Assembly: GCA_029212365.1 (NCBI GenBank)
Contig: JARGOC010000002.1
Location: 186,001 to 250,000, forward strand
Reading direction: 5' to 3'
Length of the DNA stretch: 64,000 bases
Source of the DNA: Roseovarius sp.
Lineage (GTDB): Bacteria; Pseudomonadota; Alphaproteobacteria; Rhodobacterales; Rhodobacteraceae
Shown in pieces: positions 35,786 to 44,205 of the stretch. Position 1 is the first letter of the stretch, and the number at the start of each line of letters is the position of its first letter. The position numbers and the translations under genes were made by a program. Below the pieces are notes generated by a model. It was given only the letters and a program-made list of their open reading frames with translations. It made no database searches and was not told the DNA's origin.

Positions 35786-36430
35786 ATGAGCCGCCCTTTG
35801 GGAGTTATCCTTGCCGGTGGTCTTGCCACGCGCATGGGCGGTGGTGACAAGGGGCTGTTGCCACTGGGCGATGGCACGTTGTTGGATCAGGTGATTGTCC
35901 GGTTGGCCCCGCAGGTGGGGACAATGGCGTTGAATGCCAATGGTGATACCGGGCGATTTAGCAGGTTCGATCTGCCTGTGTTGCCCGATAGTATTGACGG
36001 CTATGCCGGGCCATTGGCAGGTGTTCTGGCCGGGCTTGATTGGGCGGCTGAACAGGGTGCAGACACAATTGTCAGCGTGGCCGCCGATACGCCGTATTTC
36101 CCGACTGATCTGGTTGGTCGCCTGATGGCAGTGGGGCAGGGCATGGCCAATCCATTGGCCCTGGCCGCGACTCCGCGCGCGCAGGGTGAGATCACCAAAT
36201 CCATGTCACGATCCGGCCTGATCCGGCATCCGACCTTTGGTCTTTGGCCCGTGGCATTGCGCGATGATTTGCGTGCAGCCTTGCAAGGCGGATTGCGAAA
36301 GGTTGTGATCTGGACAGGCAAACATGATGGCCGCGAGGCCATATTTGATGATGCGGGCAAGCCGTTTTTTAACGTCAATACACCCGAAGATCTGGAGCAG
36401 GCGCAAGCGATGCAGGAGGCCCAACCATGA
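35786..36430 (+). CDS. mobA: Molybdenum cofactor guanylyltransferase
   Basis: Transfers GMP from GTP to Mo-molybdopterin, giving the bis-MGD cofactor needed by formate dehydrogenase. 214 residues; the nucleotide loop is L-A-G-G-L-A-T-R-M-G-G-G-D-K-G near 9-23, and V-A-A-D-T-P-Y-F near 97 carries the metal-binding Asp. N-V-N-T-P-E-D-L near the C terminus is typical. ATGA-coupled to mobB. Confidence 0.94.
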   Translation: MSRPLGVILAGGLATRMGGGDKGLLPLGDGTLLDQVIVRLAPQVGTMALNANGDTGRFSRFDLPVLPDSIDGYAGPLAGVLAGLDWAAEQGADTIVSVAADTPYFPTDLVGRLMAVGQGMANPLALAATPRAQGEITKSMSRSGLIRHPTFGLWPVALRDDLRAALQGGLRKVVIWTGKHDGREAIFDDAGKPFFNVNTPEDLEQAQAMQEAQP

Positions 36431-36918
36431 GAGTTTATGGTGTAGTCGGATGGAAGAACGCAGGCAAAACCGGTCTGATGGAGCGGCTGGTGGCCGAGAT
36501 CACAGCGCGCGGGCATTCGGTGTCTACGGTCAAACATGCCCACCATGTGTTTGACGTCGATCAGCCCGGCAAAGACAGCTATCGCCACCGCGAGGCGGGC
36601 GCGCGGCAGGTGGTGCTGGTGTCACGCAAACGCATTGCGCTGATGCACGAGTTACGTGACGAGGATGAGCCGACATTGGCCGAACTTCTGGCACAACTGG
36701 CCCCGGTCGATCTGGTGCTGGTGGAAGGGTACAAGCGCGATACCCACCCCAAGATCGAGGCTTTTCGCCATGAAACCGGCAATGCGTTGATTGCACCGGA
36801 TGACCCCACCATTCAGGCTGTGGCCAGCGATACACCGCTTGACGTGGACCGGCCTGTGTTTGACCTTGATGATACGGCGTTGATTGCCGATTTCATTTTG
36901 GATCAGGTCGGGCTGTAA
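36427..36918 (+). CDS. mobB: Molybdopterin-guanine dinucleotide biosynthesis adaptor MobB
   Basis: GTP-binding P-loop protein that enhances MobA activity. 163 residues with Walker A G-W-K-N-A-G-K-T-G at 8-16, T-V-K-H-A-H-H near 38, and the family motif L-V-E-G-Y-K near 99-104 followed by H-P-K-I-E. Overlaps mobA by 4 nt; moeA follows. Confidence 0.93.
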   Translation: MRVYGVVGWKNAGKTGLMERLVAEITARGHSVSTVKHAHHVFDVDQPGKDSYRHREAGARQVVLVSRKRIALMHELRDEDEPTLAELLAQLAPVDLVLVEGYKRDTHPKIEAFRHETGNALIAPDDPTIQAVASDTPLDVDRPVFDLDDTALIADFILDQVGL

Positions 36919-37005
36919 CCTGTGCAACAGGGGCAGACATCGCGCTTGCCCCCGGTTGATCTGGACGCCATGCTGCGCATGGATGCCTCTGAAGGAGGAT
37001 GGAGT

Positions 37006-38298
37006 ATGGGCCATGAGGACAAGTTGAACCGCGCTTTGGGCGAGACGCTGAAACCGCCGCCCTTGCGCGATGATTGCTTTGCCTTGCCCGCCGGGGTCGA
37101 CTGGACGCCGGTGGACGCGGCCTTGGATATGTTGCGTGATCGACTGCACTGTGTGGTGGGTGCTGAACAAGTGCCCTTGCACGATGCGCTGGGCCGGGTT
37201 TTGGCCGCGCCCGTGATGGCAGAGCGCTCCAATCCGCCCGAGGCCAACTCGGCGGTGGATGGCTATGGCTTTGCCTATGACAGCCTTGGTGGTGGTGATC
37301 AGGTGGTGCCGCTGGTGGATGGCCGGTCTGCGGCCGGGGTGCCTTTTGCGGCAAAAGTGCCGCTGGGGCACGCCATTCGCATACTCACGGGGGCCACATT
37401 GCCCGATGGTGTCGATACGGTGATCCTGCAAGAGGATGTTACCCTGGGGCGAGGTGAAATCGCCTTTCGCGCCGGAATTCGTGCGCGGGCCAACACCCGC
37501 AAAGCGGGCGAAGATGTGGCGCTCGGTGATACAGTGCTGGCGCCGGGGCGCATCCTGACGCCCGCTGATCTGGCGCTGATTTCGGCCATTGGTGGGCATC
37601 AGGTGATGGCACATACCCCGCTGAAAGTGGCGATCCTGTCGACCGGAGATGAATTGCGTGATCCCGGCCAAACCGCAGAGCCAAGTGACATATACGATGC
37701 CAACCGCCCCATGCTGATGGCCCTTGTGCGCCAGTTTGGGCATGACCCTGTCGATCTGGGTATTCAACCGGATGATCGCGCACAACTGCGCGCGGCATTT
37801 GATCAGGCGGCGGCATCTGCTGATTTGATCCTGACTTCGGGTGGTGCGTCAGCGGGGGACGAAGATCATGTTTCAGCATTGCTGAACGAGGCAGGTGCCA
37901 TGAGCGAATGGCGCATTGCCCTCAAACCGGGCCGCCCATTGGCACTGGGCCTGTGGCGGGGAACGCCTGTCTTTGGGTTGCCGGGCAATCCGGTGGCGGC
38001 GTTGGTTTGCACGCTGATATTTGGCGTCCCTGCCATGCGTTGCCTTTCCGGCGCGGGATGGCGGGTGCCTCAGGGGTTCACTTTGCCTGCGGCCTTTACC
38101 AAGTCTAAAAAACCGGGGCGGCGCGAATATCTGCGCGCGCGCATCTGTGACGGTCAGGCAGAGGTATTTGCATCCGAGGGATCAGGGCGCATAAGCGGCC
38201 TTAGCTGGGCCGAGGGATTGGTTGAACTTGGGGAAGACGCCGCCGAAATCCAACACGGAGACCCGGTGCGCTACATTCCTTTTTCCAGTTTCTTGTGA
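37006..38298 (+). CDS. moeA: Molybdopterin molybdenumtransferase MoeA
   Basis: Inserts molybdate into adenylylated molybdopterin. From the ATG at 37006, which follows GGAGG, the protein has 430 residues; the frame is open from a GTG at 36922 that has no ribosome site. Seen are P-P-E-A-N-S-A-V-D-G-Y near the substrate loop, I-L-T-G-A, the L-S-T-G-D-E-L block, S-G-G-A-S-A-G-D-E-D-H and K-P-G-R-P-L with G-L-P-G-N-P-V-A. The last gene of the molybdenum cofactor run. Confidence 0.93.
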   Translation: MGHEDKLNRALGETLKPPPLRDDCFALPAGVDWTPVDAALDMLRDRLHCVVGAEQVPLHDALGRVLAAPVMAERSNPPEANSAVDGYGFAYDSLGGGDQVVPLVDGRSAAGVPFAAKVPLGHAIRILTGATLPDGVDTVILQEDVTLGRGEIAFRAGIRARANTRKAGEDVALGDTVLAPGRILTPADLALISAIGGHQVMAHTPLKVAILSTGDELRDPGQTAEPSDIYDANRPMLMALVRQFGHDPVDLGIQPDDRAQLRAAFDQAAASADLILTSGGASAGDEDHVSALLNEAGAMSEWRIALKPGRPLALGLWRGTPVFGLPGNPVAALVCTLIFGVPAMRCLSGAGWRVPQGFTLPAAFTKSKKPGRREYLRARICDGQAEVFASEGSGRISGLSWAEGLVELGEDAAEIQHGDPVRYIPFSSFL

Positions 38299-38412
38299 TG
38301 TTCTTTGGTGTCGTGAAGCTGCAGTTAATCCCTCCTCTTTGCGCGAGATCAAGGCCGCAGCTGCCGTCAGCTCTAAAGATGTGTTAGACTGAAACTCAAA
38401 GGGGAGGCTGCC

Positions 38413-38739
38413 ATGATAGATATTTCTGTGCGCAAGATTGCTCAGGTGATCCTGATGTCGCGTGAGTTGGACCGCGCTGAAGCAGAGCTGCGCGCCTTCA
38501 TCGAGCGGCTAACAGAAGAGGAGCAAATCAGCCTTGTTGCGGTCATGTGGATCGGGCGCGATAGCTTTGCCCGAGACGAGCTGGAAGAGGCGAAAGCCAC
38601 CGCACGAGACGAGGCCACAACACCCACTGCTGATTATCTGCTTGGGACGCCACATCTATCAGATCACCTTGAAAACGGGTTGGACGAACTGGGGCTCTCG
38701 GCTGTCGACGATGAAGATGATTTGATGCGTGGCGGCTGA
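38413..38739 (+). CDS. DUF3775 protein
   Basis: 108 residues, acidic, mostly helical: V-R-K-I-A-Q-V-I-L-M-S-R-E-L, then E-E-E-Q-I-S-L-V-A-V-M-W-I-G-R-D, then P-T-A-D-Y-L-L-G-T-P-H-L-S-D-H-L-E-N-G-L. This pattern fits DUF3775, a proteobacterial family of unknown function. AAAGGGGAGG precedes the ATG. It is an isolated transcription unit between moeA and the convergent saccharopine gene. Confidence 0.8.
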   Translation: MIDISVRKIAQVILMSRELDRAEAELRAFIERLTEEEQISLVAVMWIGRDSFARDELEEAKATARDEATTPTADYLLGTPHLSDHLENGLDELGLSAVDDEDDLMRGG

Positions 38740-38840
38740 ACCAGTTTGCAGGATGCCTTGGAGCGGTCAATGGACACAGTGGTTCTGGCATCCGGTATTC
38801 AGCTGGAGGATGATGGGATTGAACGCTGTCACCCAGGTGT

Positions 38841-39980
38841 TTAGCTATGATCCACCACCTGAAAGTGCTGCGCCAGCTTATCCACCTCTCCCAGGAACCG
38901 GTTGACCAGTTTGGGGTCATGTGGTGCGGGGCTGACGCCTGCGGGGATTTCACGGTTGATGACAGCCTCCACCGCCAGCGATACCGGGATTGAAACGAGG
39001 CGCGCCATGGCCGTGCCGCGCGCATCGCCCCAGGCATCCATGACAAAGGTCTTGTGGTATGTGACCACGCCGTCTTTTTGCGCCTTCAACGCCACGCACA
39101 TGACCACACGATCCGGCTCGTCGGCCTCATAGGCGTTGTCGCGCCAGAACTGATCTGACATTTCCTTGAGGCGGGCCTCGCCGGCCTCACCCTCCAGTGT
39201 TTCCACCTCGGCAAAGACATCCGCCCAGGCATCAGCCCAGCCGTTCAGGCGCAGGGTGCCACGCACGAATTCCTTGATCCTCCAGGTGGGCTCAAACCCA
39301 TAATCGTCCATAAAGGGGATGGAATCGCGGTTGGGATAGACCTCAAAGGATTCCGGTGATGTGAGGGGCGCGATATAGGATGAAATTGCATCCCATGGGC
39401 GCGCGACATTCAATTCACTAAAGGCCTTGATTGAGCGTGACGGAGAGCGCAGAGCTTTCAGCACTCCCAGGGGGGACCAGCTGAATTTATAGCGAAACGG
39501 GTTGGGGTGTTTCGGGATGCCGCCGCAATAGGAGATGAACGACAGATCGTTTTCGGCGTCGTAAGCATCTGAGGCGCGATAATCGGCCATCAGGTGATGT
39601 GCCATCAGGTGGTCAATGCCGGGATCAAGCCCGATCTCATTCACCACCGCCACCCCTTTGAGCAGCGCCTTGCCGTGCAGTTCACGCATCTCAGGCGCGA
39701 TGTAGGAGGAGGAGACAAAATTGGCGCCTTTGTTGATGCTCATCTCGGCCAGTGGCACATGCCAATCGCCGGGCAGCATTGACACGATGATATCGCCTGC
39801 CTCGGTTTGGGCGGCCAGCGTATCAAAATCGAAGGCATAAATGCGGTCAGTCAGATCACCAACGGCCTCTTGTGCCTTGGCCTCTGTCCGGTTCCAGACG
39901 GTTACATCATGGCCCGCTTCGATCAGGCGGCGAAGCCCGGGGATGGCCGACAGGCCGGTTCCGCACCAATGGATTGTCAT
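38841..39980 (-). CDS. Saccharopine dehydrogenase, glutamate-forming type
   Basis: 379 residues of the saccharopine reductase/dehydrogenase fold (LYS9-like): N-terminal Rossmann segment I-H-W-C-G-T-G-L-S-A-I-P, then S-S-Y-I-A-P-E-M, N-E-I-G-L-D-P-G-I-D-H-L-M-A and S-Y-C-G-G-I-P, which are the family's signature blocks. In the degradative direction it splits saccharopine to glutamate and 2-aminoadipate 6-semialdehyde. Last gene of a five-gene minus-strand operon that also carries the lysine-forming enzyme, so the whole lysine-saccharopine route is in one unit. Confidence 0.85.
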   Translation of the reverse strand: MTIHWCGTGLSAIPGLRRLIEAGHDVTVWNRTEAKAQEAVGDLTDRIYAFDFDTLAAQTEAGDIIVSMLPGDWHVPLAEMSINKGANFVSSSYIAPEMRELHGKALLKGVAVVNEIGLDPGIDHLMAHHLMADYRASDAYDAENDLSFISYCGGIPKHPNPFRYKFSWSPLGVLKALRSPSRSIKAFSELNVARPWDAISSYIAPLTSPESFEVYPNRDSIPFMDDYGFEPTWRIKEFVRGTLRLNGWADAWADVFAEVETLEGEAGEARLKEMSDQFWRDNAYEADEPDRVVMCVALKAQKDGVVTYHKTFVMDAWGDARGTAMARLVSIPVSLAVEAVINREIPAGVSPAPHDPKLVNRFLGEVDKLAQHFQVVDHS

Positions 39981-39992
39981 GTCTGACCCCTA

Positions 39993-40241
39993 TTACTTAA
40001 AGCGCAGCTTTGCCGCGACAATGATGAGCACCGCGATCACAGCGCAGATATTGGCAAGTATCAACGGCCAGTCAGAGATCATCAACCCATAGATCAGCCA
40101 AAGTGAAACAGTGGCCAGGAACATCAGGTTTGATGGCAATGACAGGCCCGACGTGTCTTTGGTGGCCCAGGCCTTCCACGCTTGAGGCAGCCAACAGATC
40201 GTGCCCAAAAAGGCGGCGAGGTATCCGATATAGATGGCCAT
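39993..40241 (-). CDS. SemiSWEET-family transporter
   Basis: An 82-residue protein with three predicted transmembrane helices and the PQ-loop W-L-P-Q-A-W in helix 1 (residues 17-22), plus N-L-M-F and L-W-L-I-Y-G in helix 2; this is the size and layout of bacterial SemiSWEETs, which work as dimers. Known members move sugars. Here it sits exactly between two saccharopine dehydrogenase genes (0 nt and 12 nt away), so an amino-acid-related cargo is conceivable but unproven. Confidence 0.82.
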   Translation of the reverse strand: MAIYIGYLAAFLGTICWLPQAWKAWATKDTSGLSLPSNLMFLATVSLWLIYGLMISDWPLILANICAVIAVLIIVAAKLRFK

Positions 40242-41291
40242 TCAGGGGGCTTTGGTATGGGTTAGATACATTGCGTTTGCCCGGCCCCAAACACCTGTGC
40301 CCAAATCACCCAATGCCAGCAATGATGGCAGCAGTTGTTGAGCAAAATCATGCGAGGATTCAACTGGCAACAGCGATGGCAGGTTGTCGATGGCCATCAC
40401 GTCCATCGGGGGGGTGTCATGCACGCGCGTGACGGGGGCCTCCCATGTTGTTGCCTCAGAGTATATTGGCACCGGATTATAATCACTGTCGGGATCACAG
40501 GCGACATCGCCGATGACGCTCAGTTGGCGCGGGGCGTTTAGGGCCGACGCGGGCACAAAAACCGGCGTGCCGGGGCGTGCAAATATGCAGTTGATGAACA
40601 TATCATGCGCCAGAATTTCAGGGAAAGGCCCACCTGATGCAGTTTCAGCCATATCCCATTTGGTTGGGGTGATGCCCATGGCTGTGCACAGATCGCCCGC
40701 ACCCGCGCCCACCCGGCCCAATGCGCCGATGACAATGGCGCTGGGCGGTGTTGCCCCGCCCAGGTCGGCGCGCAGATCGGCCAGCAGGGCCTCCTTGCCT
40801 GAATAGGTTGAAACCGGCGGGCAGATACCGCCCTGTTGCTGGGCCGCCCATGCCTTGAGCGATACCGCCGCCCCGGCATAGCCCGCCCAATAGCCAAAAG
40901 CAGCGACGCGGCGGCCATTTGGATCAACCAGATATTCCAGATCATAGAGCGTGCCATTGCCGGCCTTAAAGCGTTCCAGCAAGGCGCGACCGGAATGCTG
41001 GCCTTTATAGGCATGGCCAAACATGATGTGGCGATGCGGCAAGGTGGTGGCATCTTCGGGCAGTTCTTTCAGGCCAAAAATGATGGCGTCAGCCGGGGCA
41101 TCGGACCAGCTGTTTTCAGGTGCGATCAGGGCGCCGGCATCGCTGTAGCCATCAATTGCAATGGCGCGGGTTGAGCTGTGTTCAACCGTCACGGTGATGC
41201 CAGCTTTGATCAGTTCCCGCACGCCGTCGGGTGTGACACCCACGCGCTCTTCGTTGGGGCGTTGTTCGGCCCGGACCCACAGATGTGTCAT
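40242..41291 (-). CDS. Saccharopine dehydrogenase, lysine-forming type (LYS1-like)
   Basis: 349 residues of the alanine-dehydrogenase-like fold. Blocks include W-V-R-A-E-Q-R-P-N-E-E-R-V-G-V-T-P at the N terminus, F-G-L-K-E-L-P near 70 and H-I-M-F-G-H-A-Y-K-G-Q near 88-98 (catalytic Lys/His region), then V-I-G-A-L-G-R-V-G-A-G-A for nucleotide binding. It interconverts lysine plus 2-oxoglutarate and saccharopine. Because bacteria of this group make lysine by the diaminopimelate route, a catabolic role is likely. Its stop codon is followed directly by the SemiSWEET ATG. Confidence 0.88.
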   Translation of the reverse strand: MTHLWVRAEQRPNEERVGVTPDGVRELIKAGITVTVEHSSTRAIAIDGYSDAGALIAPENSWSDAPADAIIFGLKELPEDATTLPHRHIMFGHAYKGQHSGRALLERFKAGNGTLYDLEYLVDPNGRRVAAFGYWAGYAGAAVSLKAWAAQQQGGICPPVSTYSGKEALLADLRADLGGATPPSAIVIGALGRVGAGAGDLCTAMGITPTKWDMAETASGGPFPEILAHDMFINCIFARPGTPVFVPASALNAPRQLSVIGDVACDPDSDYNPVPIYSEATTWEAPVTRVHDTPPMDVMAIDNLPSLLPVESSHDFAQQLLPSLLALGDLGTGVWGRANAMYLTHTKAP

Positions 41292-41300
41292 CAGATATTC

Positions 41301-41918
41301 CTAAGTCATCAGGCCCATGGCGCGTACAGCACCAACGGATGGGCGGGTATTCATCATGTCATAAAATGCAGAAAGCTTTGGGAAGGTCGTGATATCAACG
41401 CCATCTCCCTCAAGCCATGTGCATATGGTGAACAACCAGGGATCGGCCAACGTCATATACGCGCCCATGACAAAGGGGCTCAATGCGCAGTTCTCTTCAA
41501 TGTAAGCGCAGGACTGGCCCATGGTTTCGGGCACTTTTGCGGTCATATCATTGCGTGAGCTTTCGTGATCAGCCCAACGAGATCCGCGCTTTCTATGGGC
41601 GTGATTCACATGAAAGGTGGAGGCGAGGTAAAACATCACCGCCCGCATCTGAGCGGCGTCCCACGGGTTTTGGGGAACAAGGTTCAGCTTAGGCGCAAGC
41701 GTGGCGAGATATTCAAGAATAGCACCTGTTTCGGTCAGGATACCTTGATCCGTTGCCAAGGCGGGCACCCGGCCTTTGGGGTTGATCGCATGATAAGCAG
41801 GTTTGGTCTGATCGCCGGTAGCGAAGTTGAGTTTCACAGGCTCATACTCCAATCCGGTCTCTTCCAGAGTGATGGCCGTCGCAATTGATATCGTGGTGGG
41901 GGCACAGTAGAATTTCAT
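41301..41918 (-). CDS. Glutathione S-transferase family protein
   Basis: 205 residues: N-terminal thioredoxin-fold domain with Y-C-A-P-T-T-I-S near 4-11, the cis-Pro in G-R-V-P-A-L near 49, and the glutathione gamma-glutamyl site T-E-T-G-A-I near 61-66, followed by an all-helical C-terminal domain with N-cap-like A-D-P-W-L-F. The S in T-I-S suggests a beta-class-like or Ser-type enzyme. Gene lies 9 nt before the LYS1-like gene in the same operon; perhaps it detoxifies the reactive semialdehyde, which is speculation. Confidence 0.85.
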   Translation of the reverse strand: MKFYCAPTTISIATAITLEETGLEYEPVKLNFATGDQTKPAYHAINPKGRVPALATDQGILTETGAILEYLATLAPKLNLVPQNPWDAAQMRAVMFYLASTFHVNHAHRKRGSRWADHESSRNDMTAKVPETMGQSCAYIEENCALSPFVMGAYMTLADPWLFTICTWLEGDGVDITTFPKLSAFYDMMNTRPSVGAVRAMGLMT

Positions 41919-41933
41919 TTTCTCAGCCTTTCG

Positions 41934-42584
41934 TCAAACGTGGGTGCGGGCGTGGGAACGGTCAGGTGTATCAAGGTGTGGCGTGGCGTTGAACGTGCCA
42001 ATCATCAACTGATCGTGCACATATTCCAGCCGATGCATGGAGCTGTTCATGATCTGCAGCATCATCCGGGCCGTGCCCGCATTTTCCAGTTGCAAAGTAT
42101 GGCGCATGATCATGCCAATCACACCGCCCGAAGTGACCACGAGGATGCGGCCGTCCAGTGTGCAAAGTGTATCAAGCATATCGCGCACGCGGGTAGAAAA
42201 CGACGCGAATAATTCGGGGATATCATTGATTTGGTCGCGTTCCCAATTGTCCAAGAGCTGTGGCAGATGGCTGGCATAGGCCGCAGGGCTGGATGGAAAT
42301 GGGATGCCAAGCTGGGTTTCCATGGCCTGTGCGATGTCAAAGTAGTTGAGCTCATCGAGGCGGGCATCCTGCTGGGTGATCGTGTATCCCATTGAGCGCG
42401 CAGTGTCAGCTTGCCGGTGCAGCGTGCCGGTGATCACACGGTCGAAATGTGGATTGGTGTCGGCCATATGAGCCCCTAGCCAGGCCGCCTGCTGATGGCC
42501 CAGATCAGACAGCTTATCATAGCTTGCTTCGTCCGTGGCACGGCTGTTGGCCTGCCCATGGCGCACCAGAATGATTTCGGTCAC
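41934..42584 (-). CDS. Histidine phosphatase family protein
   Basis: 216 residues of the phosphoglycerate-mutase-like fold. The catalytic L-V-R-H-G-Q is at residues 6-11, a second Arg/Glu region lies in A-R-L-D-E-L-N, and the second catalytic His region reads V-V-T-S-G-G-V-I-G. In that last block the usual S-H-G is replaced by T-S-G-G, which needs checking. The start is a GTG at 42584, directly before the conserved beta-strand; the long open frame upstream overlaps the PepSY gene and is not coding. First gene of the saccharopine operon (15 nt before the GST). Confidence 0.8.
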   Translation of the reverse strand: MTEIILVRHGQANSRATDEASYDKLSDLGHQQAAWLGAHMADTNPHFDRVITGTLHRQADTARSMGYTITQQDARLDELNYFDIAQAMETQLGIPFPSSPAAYASHLPQLLDNWERDQINDIPELFASFSTRVRDMLDTLCTLDGRILVVTSGGVIGMIMRHTLQLENAGTARMMLQIMNSSMHRLEYVHDQLMIGTFNATPHLDTPDRSHARTHV

Positions 42585-42677
42585 GGGATGTTTGCTCCGG
42601 TTTGGTCGTTTGGCGAACCGTAGCGGAGGGGTGAGCGAGGTTAAAGGTTGATGAGTGGGAAAAATGTGAAGGGTGGG

Positions 42678-42730
42678 CCGCTCGCGTGGCGGACGTCCCA
42701 CCCACCCACCCCCGTCCGCCACGCGAGCGG
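42678..42730. repeat. Perfect 18-bp hairpin element
   Basis: CCGCTCGCGTGGCGGACG at 42678-42695 is followed after a 17-nt CCCA-repeat loop by its exact reverse complement at 42713-42730. The stem is very stable and G+C rich, with no U-run, and GGGTGGG flanks it. It lies between two minus-strand genes. It could be a REP-like mobile palindrome, an mRNA-stability element or a roseobacter intergenic repeat. Confidence 0.8.
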
Positions 42731-42748
42731 GGATGGAGAGCTGGTTCC

Positions 42749-44134
42749 TTAGGTCAGAACGCGGCGCAGAGCGGGCAGGCGCGACAAGATCAACGTGTCG
42801 ATTGCCAAGACGCTTAGCAAAGCAAGTCCCGCCAGCGGGAACGCCATGGAGATACCAAGACCCACCAGGGCCGCCCCTTGCCAAAGTGGTAGTTCCTTGG
42901 GGAAGGGAGGTGCTGCCAAGCGGGATGAACCTGCCGGGCGGCGTTTCCACCACAGGACCAGCGAACTGATGCACAAGAAAAGGACCGAAAGGCAGACAAG
43001 GGTATTGGCCAATACGCTCCACAGGCCCAGAGTACCCATATGCAGTGCGATGCCGACGGCCATGGCCTTGCCGAACCAAGAATAATCAGCATACCGCACA
43101 TCTGCCAGGATTTTGCCGGTATATTGATCCACATGTACTGTGCGATCTGACATTGGATCAGTGCTGTCGGTGTTCATTGAATCGCGGTTGATCGTCCAGA
43201 CGGCGGTGTCTGACGTGGGGACGGCCAGTTGGTAGCGGCCCGCAAATCCGATCTGGCGTGCCAGCGCATCAAGCTGGTCAATGGCGGGTGTGGTGCTGGT
43301 GCCCTCTGTACCTGCCTCAGAGCCTGACAAGGGCAGGGGGGTTTGCTCCAGCGCCCAGGGCACTTCCTTGCGGTCGTGGTTCAGGCTGGCGTGGGTGTCT
43401 TTTGACAGGGGGACATTATCCCACTTTTCCGCCGGAAATTGTGACCAGGCCTGCACCATCTTGCCGCCCCAGATGCCGGCCCATGCCAAGCCCGAAATAA
43501 GGAAGAAGACAAGGATCAGTGAGACCCAAATGCCCACCACGCCGTGCAGCGATTTCCACAAGGAGCGCCCTCGGGTGAAGGCCGGGACGAGAGCACGCCG
43601 CCAGCCTGCCTCGCGGGGCCACCACATATACAGCCCTGTGGCAATGAGGACGAGGGCAAGCGAAGCGGCTGTTTCCAGCATGCGATCACCAGTCACGCCA
43701 AGCAACAAATCGGAATGAATGTTGTCAAAGAAGTCATACCAACCACTGCGTCTTGGGAAGGTTTCGATGACCTGAGCCGTGTAGGGATCGACGGCAACCA
43801 TGATGGCATCCCCATCCGCATCGACGCGGAACAGGGCTGCGACATCTGATGAACGAGGAGCCACATAGGTTTTTAATGTGCCATCAGGGATGGCCGCGAC
43901 GGCGGCTTCGGCTTGCGCGGAAATGGCCATCACCATGTCTTGGGGGATGACGGGTGTGTGTTCTCCGTCACGTCCATCGACCCAAGCGATCCAGAGCATC
44001 GCCATGCCGGTGACAGCAAGGATGCTGAGGAATGGGATGACAAACAGGCCGGCGTAGAAGTGCCAGCGCCAGGCGGCGAAGTAGAGTTTGTTGGCACCGG
44101 TTTCATTTGGTGCATTGATATCGAGAGTTGTCAT
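42749..44134 (-). CDS. PepSY-associated transmembrane protein (PiuB-like)
   Basis: 461 residues: N-terminal W-R-W-H-F-Y-A-G-L-F-V-I-P-F transmembrane helix, a periplasmic PepSY-type domain, H-S-D-L-L-L-G and the helix pair around residue 160-230 with K-S-L-H-G-V-V-G-I-W, then more helices near the C terminus. Four to six transmembrane spans and conserved His pairs suggest haem or metal handling, as in PiuB/FoxB ferric reductases; function here is inferred. Start ATG at 44134 (weak TGGA). Likely co-transcribed with the small Cys protein upstream. Confidence 0.85.
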   Translation of the reverse strand: MTTLDINAPNETGANKLYFAAWRWHFYAGLFVIPFLSILAVTGMAMLWIAWVDGRDGEHTPVIPQDMVMAISAQAEAAVAAIPDGTLKTYVAPRSSDVAALFRVDADGDAIMVAVDPYTAQVIETFPRRSGWYDFFDNIHSDLLLGVTGDRMLETAASLALVLIATGLYMWWPREAGWRRALVPAFTRGRSLWKSLHGVVGIWVSLILVFFLISGLAWAGIWGGKMVQAWSQFPAEKWDNVPLSKDTHASLNHDRKEVPWALEQTPLPLSGSEAGTEGTSTTPAIDQLDALARQIGFAGRYQLAVPTSDTAVWTINRDSMNTDSTDPMSDRTVHVDQYTGKILADVRYADYSWFGKAMAVGIALHMGTLGLWSVLANTLVCLSVLFLCISSLVLWWKRRPAGSSRLAAPPFPKELPLWQGAALVGLGISMAFPLAGLALLSVLAIDTLILSRLPALRRVLT

Positions 44135-44205
44135 TGGGATGTTCCAAGCCATTGAGGCCCAGGCATTAGCCACGGGCGTTTGATCTGTTCGATGAAAGGA
44201 ATAGA

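Noticed and set aside
36652..37785. 377-codon minus-strand frame
   Set aside because: Antisense to mobB and moeA, both strongly supported; His/Arg/Gln-rich translation without domains.
42585..43079. 165-codon upstream extension of the histidine phosphatase frame
   Set aside because: It crosses the hairpin element and overlaps the PepSY gene; the translation is low-complexity and the family N terminus begins at the GTG at 42584.
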